A DNA stretch of 64,000 nt, taken from contig JAINUG010000212.1 in NCBI GenBank assembly GCA_029706075.1, positions 1,102,011-1,166,010 of the forward strand. Reading direction: 5' to 3'. The stretch is from Aldrovandia affinis (taxonomy: Eukaryota > Chordata > Actinopteri > Notacanthiformes > Halosauridae). Of this stretch, positions 11,410 through 22,169 are shown one piece after another; positions within the stretch are counted from its first letter, which is position 1, and each line of letters starts with the position of its first letter. Made by a program: the position numbers and the translations under genes. The notes under the pieces are model-generated. The model was not told where the DNA came from. It did no database searches and worked only from the letters and a program-made list of their open reading frames with translations.

Positions 11410-12700
11410 GAAAGTGAGCTTTAAATACATCGTAGTTCGCCCGGTTCTGCAGTCCAGTGTGCTGGAACAGCAGTCTGCTACAGCCCTGAAGGAGCACAAC
11501 ACTTCAAAAGGCCTGCCCCCACTGCTCCTCGAACCTGCAGGAGAGGAGATCTTGTGAGACCGCCGCAGAATGAGGTCTTAGCAGCCCTGAATGGTGCAGG
11601 AACATTTGCCCCTGATTTGAGCGGTAAGGGGGCGTGGGGGGGTTGTTTGCCATGAAAGGAAAGCTTGTAGCTCATTAGGCTGCTGTGGATTAAGCTTGTT
11701 GGCCATTGTTCGCACAGAAGGTACCAGAGCTTCGCCTCAGAAGGTGGTGTGCCCCCCTTCGCCAGGCTCCGCCCACCTCACCCTGCATTCTCTGCCCCCC
11801 TAAAGATCTTTAATGGCCTCTCTGTGGTCGCTTAGGTTGTAAAAGTGGAGGAATCTTTTCTCATTAGAGGAATTTTTTTTTCTTTCTTTCACTCCTTGTT
11901 GCGTGCTCCTTTGTGGCTCAGCCTTGTTCATTACAGGCTCGACCTCCTCTTAGGCCAACCTAGAGAAAGATGGAGGAAAAGAACAGAAGAAAGGAGGGAG
12001 AGGGAGAGGAGCAGGGTGGGGGAGAAGTGGCCCACCAATTAGTTTAGACATATTTGGTGCTGGGGGGACACAGCCCGCTCCGAAAAGGTTCCCTTTGAAG
12101 GAATACAAACTCTTTTTTTCCACGGGCTCCATTCTTTGAGAGCGGCAGGGCTGCGTCCCTCCCCTCACATCTTCCTGACGCTCTTTGTGAATCCTGGTCC
12201 TCTCTCAGAGTTGCTTTCGGCTACTGGGCCACTTTGATCAGTAATGAAGACAAAACTATCAATTGTTCAGAGTTTTATTCTCCTTTCTCTTTTCTCCCTG
12301 TTTTGTGCGGGTGTTCAGTTAACGTCTGCTCGCTAAATGAGCCCGTTCGATTCGGTTTGTTAGGTCCGGGAGGGAGAAGGTGTTGGAGGCGGCACTTTCA
12401 AGTTTGATTAGAATTGCAAACAATGGCGGCGACTGAATATGTTGTGCTGGAGAATCTGGCAGCCGCCTGTAATGGCGAATAACAATTCAGTTGCCTGATT
12501 TCCTTCCTTCCGTTTTTAGTCTCTGATGAAAATTATGATATTTTGAGTCAAATTACGCAGATATTTCCAGCATGTGCAGGAAACTTTCTGACCTGGTCTC
12601 TGGCCACTCACGGACAGCAAACCCTCACAGTGGTTTGTGTAAATGAGCGCTGCGTAATCGCAGTGTTGTAATTTCAGTGGCGCAGAACTTGTGTAATCAC
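11410..12700. other. Unique sequence; possible conserved non-coding element at 12230-12620
   Basis: No gene is recognised. 12230-12620 is balanced in composition, free of repeats, and holds SOX-type words (CAATTGTTCAGAG, GCAAACAATGGCGG). This is suggestive only. Confidence 0.3.
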
Positions 12701-12705
12701 GTAGA

Positions 12706-12870
12706 CGGCTTGGGTTGGGGTTTAGTTTGCATTCAGGGCGGGCGGTGTGGAGATGTACTCAGGTTTAAACTGTGTTGGGGTTGGGGTTAGGTTTGCATTC
12801 AGGGCGGGCGGTGTGGAGATGTAGTCAGGTTTAAATTGTGTTGGGGTTGGGGTTAGGTTTGAGGTGGGTG
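12706..12870. repeat. Short tandem duplication, about 70-bp unit
   Basis: TTGCATTCAGGGCGGGCGGT followed by GTGGAGATGTA and CAGGTTTAAA occurs twice, joined by GGGGTTGGGGTTAGG words. Confidence 0.85.
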
Positions 12871-13174
12871 GATTTGGGGGTTGCGTTAGGCTTAAGTAGG
12901 GTGAAGTTGGGAGATAAAGAGATTATGTATGTGATTTCATACACTACAAAGTACTGTTAATGACACAATAACAATGTGCACTCACAAGTAAGCTGTTACT
13001 TGTGAATGCACGGTACTTATTATGGAACTAAAAAAGTAACTTGCATTTGTTATGTGTTTAATTTTATTATGTTTTTCGGTATGGGGAATTGTGGTTGGTT
13101 GCAATTTGGGGAGAACATTGGATTTGGACTTATCCTCTTCCGAGGAACTTCTCCACTTTGTTATACTGTCAAGT

Positions 13175-13500
13175 GCCATTCACACACACTGACACAGGCA
13201 GAGGAGACACACACTGACACAGGCAGAATTCACACACACTGACACAGGCAGAAGAGACACACTGACACAGGCAGAGGAGACACACACTGACACAGGCAGA
13301 ATTCACACACACTGACACAGGCAGAAGAGACACACTGACACAGGCAGAGGAGACACACACTGACACAGGCAGAATTCACACACACTGACACAGGCAGAGG
13401 AGACACACACTGACACAGGCAGAGGAGACACACACTGCACAGATCACACACACTGACACAGGCCCCACACAGGCAGAGGAGACACACACTGCACAGATAA
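13175..13500. repeat. VNTR, CACACACTGACACAGGCAGA type
   Basis: About 13 units of roughly 25 bp alternate the spacers GGAGA, ATT and AGAGA. Cys/Val/Ser-rich frames on the - strand are artefacts. Confidence 0.95.
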
Positions 13501-13639
13501 AGCCCCACCGGGCCCTGCAGGTGCACAGACCTCCATTTTGTGCACAGACACATTTAAAGTGTCTTAATTCAGCTGGCATGGTGGACATTCTGACAGGAGT
13601 GGTGAAGTGTATTATTTTCACATGCAGGACACAATTCTG

Positions 13640-13800
13640 TGACCAGTTTTAGTTTTAGTCATCGTCTTAGTCTTTTGATGAAAAAATACTATTAGTCATG
13701 CCATCTTCATTCATTTTAGTCAAAATAAATAATAATTTAAATTGTATTTATTTTAGTTGACAAAAATGATTGACAGTTTGTCACATATTAGTCATAACTT
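13640..13800. mobile_element. Degenerate interspersed repeat with TTTTAGTC words
   Basis: Repeated TTTTAGTC/TTAGTCAT words with TTTTGATGAAAAAATACTAT resemble the ends of non-autonomous DNA elements common in fish. The ends cannot be fixed. Confidence 0.4.
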
Positions 13801-14480
13801 TCAGTTCCCTGCAGTAGTTCACTGCCTGAGAGAGGAGAAAACGAGTGGTGCTCACAGATCACCCAACTTAATTAGAAACTGCTAAACCTTGGTTACACGT
13901 GCAGAAATGGATGGGTTTAGTAAATATTGTTTTCATAAGCATCTTCACCACATGCAAAAGATCTGAAAACACCAAAGATGAAAGTGTATTTTTGTTAATA
14001 CTAATATGATTTATTAGCAGTTCTCCAATCCGATTCATGCATTTCAGTTAGTTTGATATTTAAGCTACAAAAACTCTCGGTTCAGCTCGCTAGCTGGTGG
14101 TGTCTCCAGTTTAGATTGTAATCTTTTTTGGGTAACAACGTTAATGTTATTTAAGTGAAAGCACACAGTGCAACATTCATAAACAACAATGAAGGATAAC
14201 TAGTTACAGTTTACAACTGAGAATCGATGAATGATATCTATGGGCATTCGGCTGCATTCCTGGATGCGAAACGGGAGAGTGGGGTAAGATGAGCCATTTT
14301 TAACATTTTACATGATAATGGTAGGAGACATATTGTTTTATATATTATATATATCTTTTTTTTAAACAATGATGGATATTCATATCCAAGGTTGTTCTGC
14401 ACTCCTGGAAAGTATCACATTATGTCTATAAGCAAAAGCAGTTTAATAATTATCACTCATCAAAACAATTGGTCTTTTGT
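13800..14480. other. No recognisable gene or repeat
   Basis: AT-rich DNA with no plausible coding frame. Confidence 0.4.
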
Positions 14481-14863
14481 CCGATTTTTCCCCGTTTTTC
14501 TCCCCAATTTGGAAGCCAATTATACCCTCTATTTATTTCGATTAACCCTCCTCCCCCATGAACTCGCCACCCGTCTCTACGGGGCAAGCTACTCTCCGAG
14601 GCCGGCGATGATCCGCCTCCTTCGAGATGGAACTCACCAACCTCCTTTCTGGAGACTCCCTTTTGTGCTTCACAGCGAGTTCATGCCGACCACCACCCCC
14701 TTCCCTCAGGAGCGGACAGCCAAACGCCGCCAGCCGCCAGTTAACAGCCAGGGCCGGTCTGGCAGAGACGGGTTTCAAATCGTGTCCCTGATAGGCAGCT
14801 CACACTCATACAGGACCAGCCAAATACGGGTGCATTAGACCGCTACGCTATCCGCCAGCCCCC
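14481..14863 (-). mobile_element. SINE-A, full length but diverged
   Basis: Tail complement AATTTGGAAGCCAATTATAC at the left, head complement CCGCTACGCTATCCGCC at the right. The body differs from other copies at many sites, so it is an older or distinct subfamily. Confidence 0.88.
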
Positions 14864-15065
14864 GGCCACAGCTTCGTTTCACTCTGCTGCCCACCAGTCC
14901 CAGTCGTAAATGCAGGGGTCCAGTCATGCAGAGGAGTCACTATTACACAACGAGGCCGGGAATACCCTGCTGATTGAAACCCTTCCTCCCTGTGACACGG
15001 TGATGTTTTACACACATCTTGTGGAGGACTTTGTTTTTGAAATACATCAATTTGTAAGTATTTTT

Positions 15066-15215
15066 CCCTGTATTACAGGTACAGTGTGCAGCTGCCAACA
15101 TCAATGTCTATTACTGTATCACAACACTGATCTCTTGCACGGACTATGATTAATCTTACCATGTACAATGTAAATGCACATCTTGTAAGTCGCCTAAAAT
15201 GTCAATGTAAATGTA
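15066..15215 (+). mobile_element. L2-like LINE 3' tail (partner tail of SINE-C)
   Basis: CAGCTGCCAACATCAATGTC followed by TATTACTGTATCACAACACT and CACATCTTGTAAGTCGCC. It has the same tail as copies at 37740, 44760, 52530 and 54980. Confidence 0.8.
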
Positions 15216-15384
15216 ATATTTTAGTAGGTATGCATAAAGAATAAGGGAATGTGCAATGACAGAGAATGTTTGAATGTGTGGTTGTGTGTGTTTTACTTAG
15301 TATTTATCTTAGATATATTATTCTGTATTCCTGATATTTTTATTCTTAGATGTTTTTATTTACTGTTTGGAATATTGCACTGAC

Positions 15385-15447
15385 TGGTTGGCATTTTAAT
15401 TTCGTTGTACGTGTTACAATGACAATAAAGGATCTAATCTAATCTAA
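15385..15447 (+). mobile_element. LINE 3' end with ATCTA tail
   Basis: AATTTCGTTGTACGTGTTAC followed by AATGACAATAAAGGATCTAA and short TCTAA repeats is a common fish LINE terminus. Confidence 0.6.
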
Positions 15448-15955
15448 AGTTGCATATATGAAAGTAGCAATTGTATGTGTCAATGTATGTAGTGTATTCC
15501 GATGCACTAAAAAGTTTATATATTTTGGATGTCATATTTTCCAACCCTGAATGATCATATGTTATTCAATCAGTATCTTCAGCAACAAAGCCAGTGCAGA
15601 TACCAAAATCTGAACTTCGAAATGCACTCTATCAGTGCATACTGTTCCAAGCACCAACTGCATAATAATAAAAATAGTAGCAGTAGTTGTTGTTGCTGCT
15701 ATTTTAAAGAATAATACAGATAAATGAGCGTGTTAAAATAGAGTTTCGGTTTGTGACGCAGTGCCAGCTGGAGGCTGAAAGGGGGAGACCGCTCTCCTGT
15801 GAAATCGAGAGTCAGAAGAGAAGGTCAAAGAGGAAGCCGAGAGAGTGGCGTTCTCAGAGACTTTGCCCGTGATTGACGCGGGGTATTTCCACCTCCGCGC
15901 GTCCGTTAACAGGGTCCCGCTTAGCCAAGCCCTCCGCAGCGGGCAATGCAGGGTC
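15447..15955. other. No recognisable gene or repeat
   Basis: AT-rich left part, GC-rich right part; no coding signal. Confidence 0.4.
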
Positions 15956-15957
15956 TG

Positions 15958-16612
15958 TCTCTCTGAGCTGTCTCTCTGTCTGAGCTGTCTGTCTCTCTGA
16001 GCTGTCTGTCTCTCTGATCTGTCTGTCTCTCTGAGCTGTCTGTCTCTCTGAGCTGTCTGTCTGTCTGAGCTGTCTCTCTCTCTGAGCTGTCTGTCTCTCT
16101 GAGCTGTCTGTCTGTCTCTGAGCTGTCTGTCTGTCTGAGCTGTCTCTCTCTCTGAGCTGTCTGTCTCTCTGAGCTGTCTGTCTGTCTGAGCTGTCTGTCT
16201 CTCTGAGCTGTCTGTCTGTCTGAGCTGTCTGTCTCTCTGAGCTGTCTCTCTCTCTGAGCTGTCTGTCTGTCTGAGCTGTCTGTCTCTCTGAGCTGTCTGT
16301 CTCTCTGAGCTGTCTCTCTCTCTGAGCTGTCTCTCTCCCTGAGCTGTCTCTCTCTCTGAGCTGTCTGTCTGTCTGAGCTGTCTGTCTCTCTGAGCTGTCT
16401 CTCTCTCTGAGCTGTCTCTCTCTCTGAGCTGTCTGTCTCTCTGAGCTGTCTGTCTGTCTGAGCTGTCTCTCTCTCTGAGCTGTCTGTCTCTCTGAGCTGT
16501 CTGTCTCTCTGAGCTGTCTGTCTCTCTGAGCTGTCTGTCTGTCTGAGCTGTCTCTCTCTCTGAGCTGTCTCTCTCTCTGAGCTGTCTGTCTGTCTGAGCT
16601 GTCTGTCTTTCA
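15958..16612. repeat. VNTR, GAGCTGTCTGTCTCTCT type (16-17-bp units, ~40 copies)
   Basis: Units differ only in the order of GTCT and CTCT words after GAGCTGTCT. The 284-codon open frame on the - strand (Arg/Glu/Ser/Asp repeats) comes from this array. Confidence 0.96.
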
Positions 16613-17310
16613 GGGCGCGCGTTGCGTGAGCTCTTTTCTGCACCTGCCTCAGATTCCGTCTGGGGGAGAGACCGCGGGATGTTGCGTTTGCGACCGGCCC
16701 ATGCTGGTGTCCTCCCGTCGACCGCGTTGGTGATTTGGGGGCGAGGTGGCTGGAGAAACCCGTTCTCATTGTCACAGGAACCCCAAAACCCTCCTCCTGT
16801 TCCTGGACCCCAGGCGTATTAGATGCCAGCGAGTGGGAGCGTGGAGGGAGAGTGGTTCAGAGGGCAGGGTGAGCGGTGTGAGTTTCAAAGGCGAAACCGA
16901 GCGGTCAGTATGTGAGATATGTTAATTCGGTAAAGCCCCGGTCCTCTCCTTGATGTGATCTAGAGTTACATTAAAACAGCTGTGGTCCTGGGACAGACAG
17001 CGGGCTGGGGGTGGGGGGGATGTAGGGACATGTGCTCCTTTTTTTCGGGATGCAGGGGGAGTCGGTGGGGGGTTCCTTGCTATGTCCCATGACCGTTATT
17101 GTTCAACAGGACAGCCAGGGGGGCAGTTTTGGGGCCGGGAGGAGATGGTCCACCCCAGTGACCGCAGGAGAGGAGAGGGAGGTGATGTTCAGGCATTCAG
17201 TGTTCTCCTGTCATCTGGAGGCAAAAAACCCAACACTTTGAAAGAGTTTGAAAAATGTTAAGAGAGAGATTATTTCTAGCAGGAATAGTTCTCTCGCCTA
17301 GATCTTGCTG
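16612..17310. other. No recognisable gene or repeat
   Basis: GC-rich unique-looking DNA without a convincing reading frame. Confidence 0.4.
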
Positions 17311-17314
17311 CTGA

Positions 17315-17501
17315 TGTAGTGGAGCTCGGAAGACGTGAGTTAAGCGTGTGAGTGTCCGCTGCAGAAAGTGGCGTCTATAAGAGTACGATTAGTTCCCTTG
17401 GCTGGGGACTCGGGTCTTTAGCTCAGTGGGCTAATCGTGTCTCTTGTGGCGTTGAGATCCTCGGTTCGAAACTCGCTGCAGGCAGAACCAACTCTGTTAC
17501 A
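17315..17501 (+). mobile_element. Solo LTR (187 bp) carrying a tRNA-like A box and B box
   Basis: Starts TGTAGTGGAGCTCGGAAGAC and ends AACCAACTCTGTTACA, with the TG...CA borders of an LTR. It is flanked by the 4-bp direct repeat CTGA (17311-17314 and 17502-17505). Inside are GGGTCTTTAGCTCAGTGGGC (A-box-like) and CCTCGGTTCGAAACTC (B-box-like). It is the same length as the LTR at 26900-27086 and very similar to it. Confidence 0.8.
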
Positions 17502-17504
17502 CTG

Positions 17505-18895
17505 ACACAAATCTGACAGACCTTTCCTTTTTCCCCAAACCTTATAGTCCTGGTTATAACATTCCTCTCCAGCCCCGCGCTCCTGTGACGACGTGATTGG
17601 CTGTAACCTGTGGTCCTGTGACAACGTGATTGGCTGTAACTGTTCAAGCCAACAGTGCAACCACAGCTTTCCTCTGTTGTCTAAGCCATGGCACTACTAC
17701 TCTTACTTTCTTTACTTGTCTTTCACACGAGGGGTGGAGTTTGTTCTTCTTACTCGTACTTGTTATATCGATATACGAAAGGTCATACGAAGGATATGCC
17801 CACTGGGTCCACTAACCTACCAGAGCAAGAAAAAGGGCTTTTTAAAAACAAACATTGAGAAAGAAAAAATGTCCGTTTTACAGCAGGGGGACAACAATAT
17901 GGCCTAGATTTTGGGTGGTCATTTAGCATCATGGGAAAGTGCCATATAAGGTACCAGGCTGCAGTAAGGGTCAGATGTCCTGTCCCCCTTTTCCGGCCCT
18001 GTAACAGAGGTGCCTTTTCTCCAGATAACCTGTTTCTGCCACCACTGAAACCCCGTGGCCCAAGAGTTATCTGTAAACCCTTCTTAAAGATCTTAGATCT
18101 TTAAAGATATTTAGATTACAGCAACCTCTCTTCCAGTTCCTGGTTTATCTGTCCATCTGTAGATTAATCATGCTGGTTGCTCACAAACTGGTTTCTGCCA
18201 GGTGCAGTACACATCTCTTGTAACAAAAAAATGTGTTCACATTTAAATGTTGTATTTTTTGTGTGGAGGGATGGGGTGGTGTGGTTCTACAGAGAGCAGG
18301 CCAAGTCATGGACCAAATTGGCACAGCATGTTTGGGCCGAGTTTAAGGAGAGGGCCCCATGTAGATTAGGTGAACATCTGACGCTGTGCAAATACAATGC
18401 AGCTCCAGACCTGCAGGAGGTAACAATGCCAGACAGCGGCCTGTGCTGGGAAGGCATGACGCAAGAGCACATGCCCCACGGGTGAAGCAGGAAGCAGAGC
18501 CGGACTCTCTCTGTGAGAATGTGACACTGGCCCCAGTGTTCTGCCCTCGTGCAACAGGTGGCCTTTCAGACGCATGTAAATCCATTATTTATAGTTACGT
18601 TAGAAAAAAACATGTGTTGGCAAATCATTACATTTGAATCAGTGGTAAAGTAAATTGTCAGTAAATTCTGCAATTCTCTTGTTTTATGACCCTCTCATCT
18701 CGTATTCACTCGTGCACTCGCTCGCCAGTGTCATAAAAGAATGTCTGTTTCCAATTAGAAATACATGTTCAATTATGAAGTGTTATGGGAGCATTGTACG
18801 GTTTGGCGAACGAGAGGAAAACCCCAAGTGGCTTTTAAGACTTGACTTTAGGTCTGAAACTGCCCACTCTGAACCACGGCTTGTTTGCGCTTTAA
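17505..18895. other. Unique DNA with one dispersed ~75-bp repeat
   Basis: No gene recognised. 17900-17973 recurs in inverted orientation at 21506-21572 (see findings). Confidence 0.4.
17900..17973 (+). repeat. Dispersed repeat, copy 1
   Basis: TGGCCTAGATTTTGGGTGGT ... GCATCATGGG ... CCAGGCTGCAGTAAGGGTCA. The reverse complement of 21506-21572 matches over most of its length, with a small gap. Confidence 0.75.
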
Positions 18896-18899
18896 CTCT

Positions 18900-19244
18900 C
18901 TCTCCCAACCCAAAGCTCTCTCTCTCTCTCTCTCTCTCTCCCAACCCAAAGCCTCTCTCTCTCTCTCTCTCTCTCTCCCAACCCAAAGCCTCTCTCTCTC
19001 TCTCTCTCTCTCCCAACCCAAAGCCTCTCTCTCTCTTTCTCTCTCTCCCAACCCAAAGCCTCTCTCTCTCTCTCTCTCTCCCAACCCAAAGCCTCTCTCC
19101 CAACCCAAAGCCTCTCTCTCTCTCTCTTTCTCTCTCTCCCAACCCAAAGCTCTCTCTCTCTCTCTCTCTCTCTCCCAACCCAAAGCTCTCTCTCTCTCTC
19201 CCAACCCAAAGCCTCTCTCTCTCTCTCTCTCTCCCAACCCAAAG

Positions 19245-19278
<34 letters not shown>

Positions 19279-19288
19279 AACCCAAAGC

Positions 19289-19335
<47 letters not shown>

Positions 19336-19337
19336 AA

Positions 19338-19371
<34 letters not shown>

Positions 19372-19395
19372 TTCTCTCTCTCCCAACCCAAAGCC
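18900..19395. repeat. Composite CT-rich array with CCCAACCCAAAGC spacers
   Basis: (CT)n runs of 8-40 bp are separated by about 16 copies of CCCAACCCAAAG. Long open frames in both directions are artefacts. Confidence 0.96.
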
Positions 19396-19679
19396 TGTCC
19401 CTGTTTTGTATCTCGGATGGTGAAGAGACAGTTGCCCAATCTATAACCTCTTTTTCGCGTCTGATAGCATTGTAAGTTGTGTTTTTGGTTTTATAATTAG
19501 GTTCACTCTGATTTGTGGTTGGTTAGCAGCACTGGTCTGAAGCTGCTACCATGTTGTTACGTTGGTTAGTTGGGTTCAGAACCAGTTGACAGATAGGGCT
19601 ATTTTTGGGCTTAGCTCTTGGGTTTTAAGTGCCTTATATTGCAATGTATCATTGGGACTTGATTTAAGGTGCATCCAGA

Positions 19680-20185
19680 ATTTTTGTGCTATTTTTAGAC
19701 AGTCATTGCCAATGTTAATCGGCAATTTTTAATAAATTTTGACTACATTCTGCATGCAGGGTTTCTATTGGATGCTTGTCCCATCCAGTGTAGCCCTGTT
19801 GACTGGTGGACCCCATACTTTACTTCCATACAATACTGTAGGCAGGATGACGCTGGAAAATATTTTGGGGACGTCTGTTTTGTACAATGTTTGTTTTTAT
19901 CGCATAGAAAGGGCTTTGTCTTTAATGCGTTTACTGCCAGTTACCTGACGCACTGATTTTCATTCCAGGGTAATCATAACGTAGCATGTGCTCTAGGGTG
20001 GTGCTGCCCAGAGTGAAGTGGTGTCTGCTTTCCTACGATCTGGGTTTCTTGTGAAAGATTACAGGTTTTGTCATTACTGCCAGGGCCCAGTTCTGACAGT
20101 ACTGCTCCAGCAGATCCAGGTGCTGCTGTAACCGCTGATCTGTGGATGGCAGCAGCACCAGGTCATCTGCATAGGGCAGAAATTA
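19680..20185 (-). pseudogene. Degenerate LINE reverse transcriptase fragment
   Basis: Reading the - strand from about 20178 gives LPYADDLVLLPSTDQRLQQH then LDLLEQYCQNWALAV. YADD is the reverse transcriptase catalytic box. After a stop near 20036 the frame continues as HHFTLGSTTLEH and MKISASGN. Similarity fades by about 19700. Both ends of the element are missing. The sequence type matches non-LTR retrotransposon polymerases of fish; I do not assign a clade. Confidence 0.8.
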
Positions 20186-20589
20186 ACCCTCTGTGTTGTT
20201 TAGGTTGTTTATGGTAACTCTCACTCTCACTCTCACTCAGGATATTGGTGTGTGTGTCCTGCCCTGGGGAAGAGGTTTCATTTTTGATAGGCTTACTGAA
20301 TTGTCTGAAGAGCAGGACTGACCATGTGTTCTGTGCCTGTGTTGTGGCACAGTGGTCTTGTTGTGTGACGTGACACAATGTCAACATCGTGCCGAAAACA
20401 CTGGTTTTTGGGAAAGGAGGATGTCATGTCAGGGCGATGCTTTGAGATGTGTCTCCCTCTACTGGCCACACGTGAGCAGGACATCCCTTCTCTCTGCGTG
20501 GTCAGTGGGGTCAATAGGACGGAACACTCCACAGCCCGATGGGCGTTCTCCTGCGAAAAGGGGCCTTACAGAGCTAATGTTTTCAATAT

Positions 20590-20955
20590 CACAGTTTTTT
20601 GTGGGGTTTTACTGGACAATTCTACCCTCTATTTATTTTGATTTGCCCTCCCCACACGAGTCCACCGCTCGTCTCTACGAGGCAAGCTAATTCTCAGAGG
20701 GCAGCGAACTCCGCTTCCTTCAAGACGGAATTTGCCCACCCACGTTCTGGAGACTCCCTTACGTGCTTCACGGCGGACCCGAGCCGACTCACCCTCCCCT
20801 CCCCTGGGGCGGACAGCCAAACGCCCCCGCCCCCGATTGGGGCTGATGACCAGGGCCGGTCTGGTAGAGACGGGTTTCGAACCGCGTCCCTGACAGGCAG
20901 CGCACACTCGTATCGGACCAGCCAAGATACGGTGCGTTAGACCGCTACGCTATCG
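20590..20955 (-). mobile_element. SINE-A, near full length
   Basis: Head complement TAGACCGCTACGCTATCG at the right, B box complement TTTCGAACCGCGTCC, body with GGGGCGGACAGCCAAACGCC. The tail end is diverged. Confidence 0.9.
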
Positions 20956-20959
20956 CTAC

Positions 20960-22080
20960 GCAAATATGACTGTTTAAGGTTACTCAAGTTCAGTACTTTG
21001 CCAGAAGGTACGAAGGTGTGCTCCTGCCCACGACTCTGCTTCCTCGCCGGCTGCATTGCGCTGCGCCACAGCGCTCTTTACCCTCGAGGCCTGCAGCCTG
21101 CGTTCCGCAGACCCTTCTGTCTGCACCGGTAATCCCTCAATGAAAAAAGGAAATCCTTAATGTCGGGTCAGTCCACAGGCCCACATTATAAGTCTCCCCT
21201 AAATCTTCCCTCCGCTCACTCGGCAGGGTCTGGCACTGAACCACAGAGCTGGACAGACAGAGAGAGAGAGAGACAGAGACAGACAGAGAGAAAGAAGGAG
21301 ATAGGCTTTAGGAGATGGAGCTAAATAATTCCACTGGGTTAAACAGTGAAAACAAGGAGCTTTGAGCTCTCCGTGGCTCAGAGAGGGCCTGACGTCAGCT
21401 CTTAAATGCTACCTGGGCTCTCCTGTGCCAAACCATCAGTGCTTACATAACAATTATAATTTAACATGGATATTTAATTAGAGAGGGGGGGGCATCTGCA
21501 GTCTGTGACCCTTACTGCAGCCTGGTATGGCATGGTCCCATGATGCAAAGAGGCCACCCAAAATCCAGGCCATTTAATTGGAAACCTGGCATTATGTTTC
21601 ATGATACTGGCAATGTACATTATGTCCATAAAATATGGATTACTAATTAGCTGTAGATCTAGTAGTAATTAATTATCAATGTATACACTTTCTGTAATCC
21701 ACTTATGGCACCACAAAAAGTAGGAGTAACAGAATAACATTAGCGCTGTGTTTGTACTGCTGTGTAATCGTAGATGTGTGCGTAGCAGACGGTAGCAGTG
21801 TGTGCTAATGTAACACAGCCACTGTCCAGTTAATCATTTTAAGTGGGTAAACTTTGCAACTTTGTTGTGTTACAGCAGTAAAACAGTTCTGTTTACTTTA
21901 CTGAAACCTTGACCGATTAGACTTTCCGTTTTTTTTACGTCACTCAAATGCACCAAACCTTTTTTTTCTACGACTTGCTTCTATGTTTTTGGGAGTGGCA
22001 CAAGTAAAAGGGAAGGGTAATTATCTTAACCACACTCTCTTACTTCCCTGTGCCACATTCTGATGCCTGGGACAATCCCA
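20960..22080. other. Unique DNA with a dispersed repeat
   Basis: No gene recognised. Holds a short GA run at 21260-21300 and the dispersed repeat at 21506-21572. Confidence 0.4.
21506..21572 (-). repeat. Dispersed repeat, copy 2 (inverted)
   Basis: TGACCCTTACTGCAGCCTGG ... CCCATGATGC ... CCACCCAAAATCCAGGCCA is the inverted partner of 17900-17973. The flanks do not match. Confidence 0.75.
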
Positions 22081-22169
22081 CCTGCCACCTCAGTGTGTGT
22101 GTGTGTGTGTGTGTGTGTGGCTGGTTCCCACAAAGGTTTCTAGGAGAGGGGAATTTTTCTTTCTACCGC

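Noticed and set aside
15921-16775. 284-codon frame rich in Arg, Glu, Ser, Asp (looks like an RS-type protein)
   Set aside because: Produced by the GAGCTGTCTGTCTCTCT tandem repeat; units vary freely and flanks are non-coding.
17413-17490. Possible tRNA gene
   Set aside because: A and B boxes are present but the T and acceptor stems do not pair, and the sequence is bounded by LTR borders and repeated elsewhere as an LTR.
18655-19446. Long frames on both strands with SLSL and ERER repeats
   Set aside because: The CT/CCCAACCCAAAG array gives open frames in both directions.
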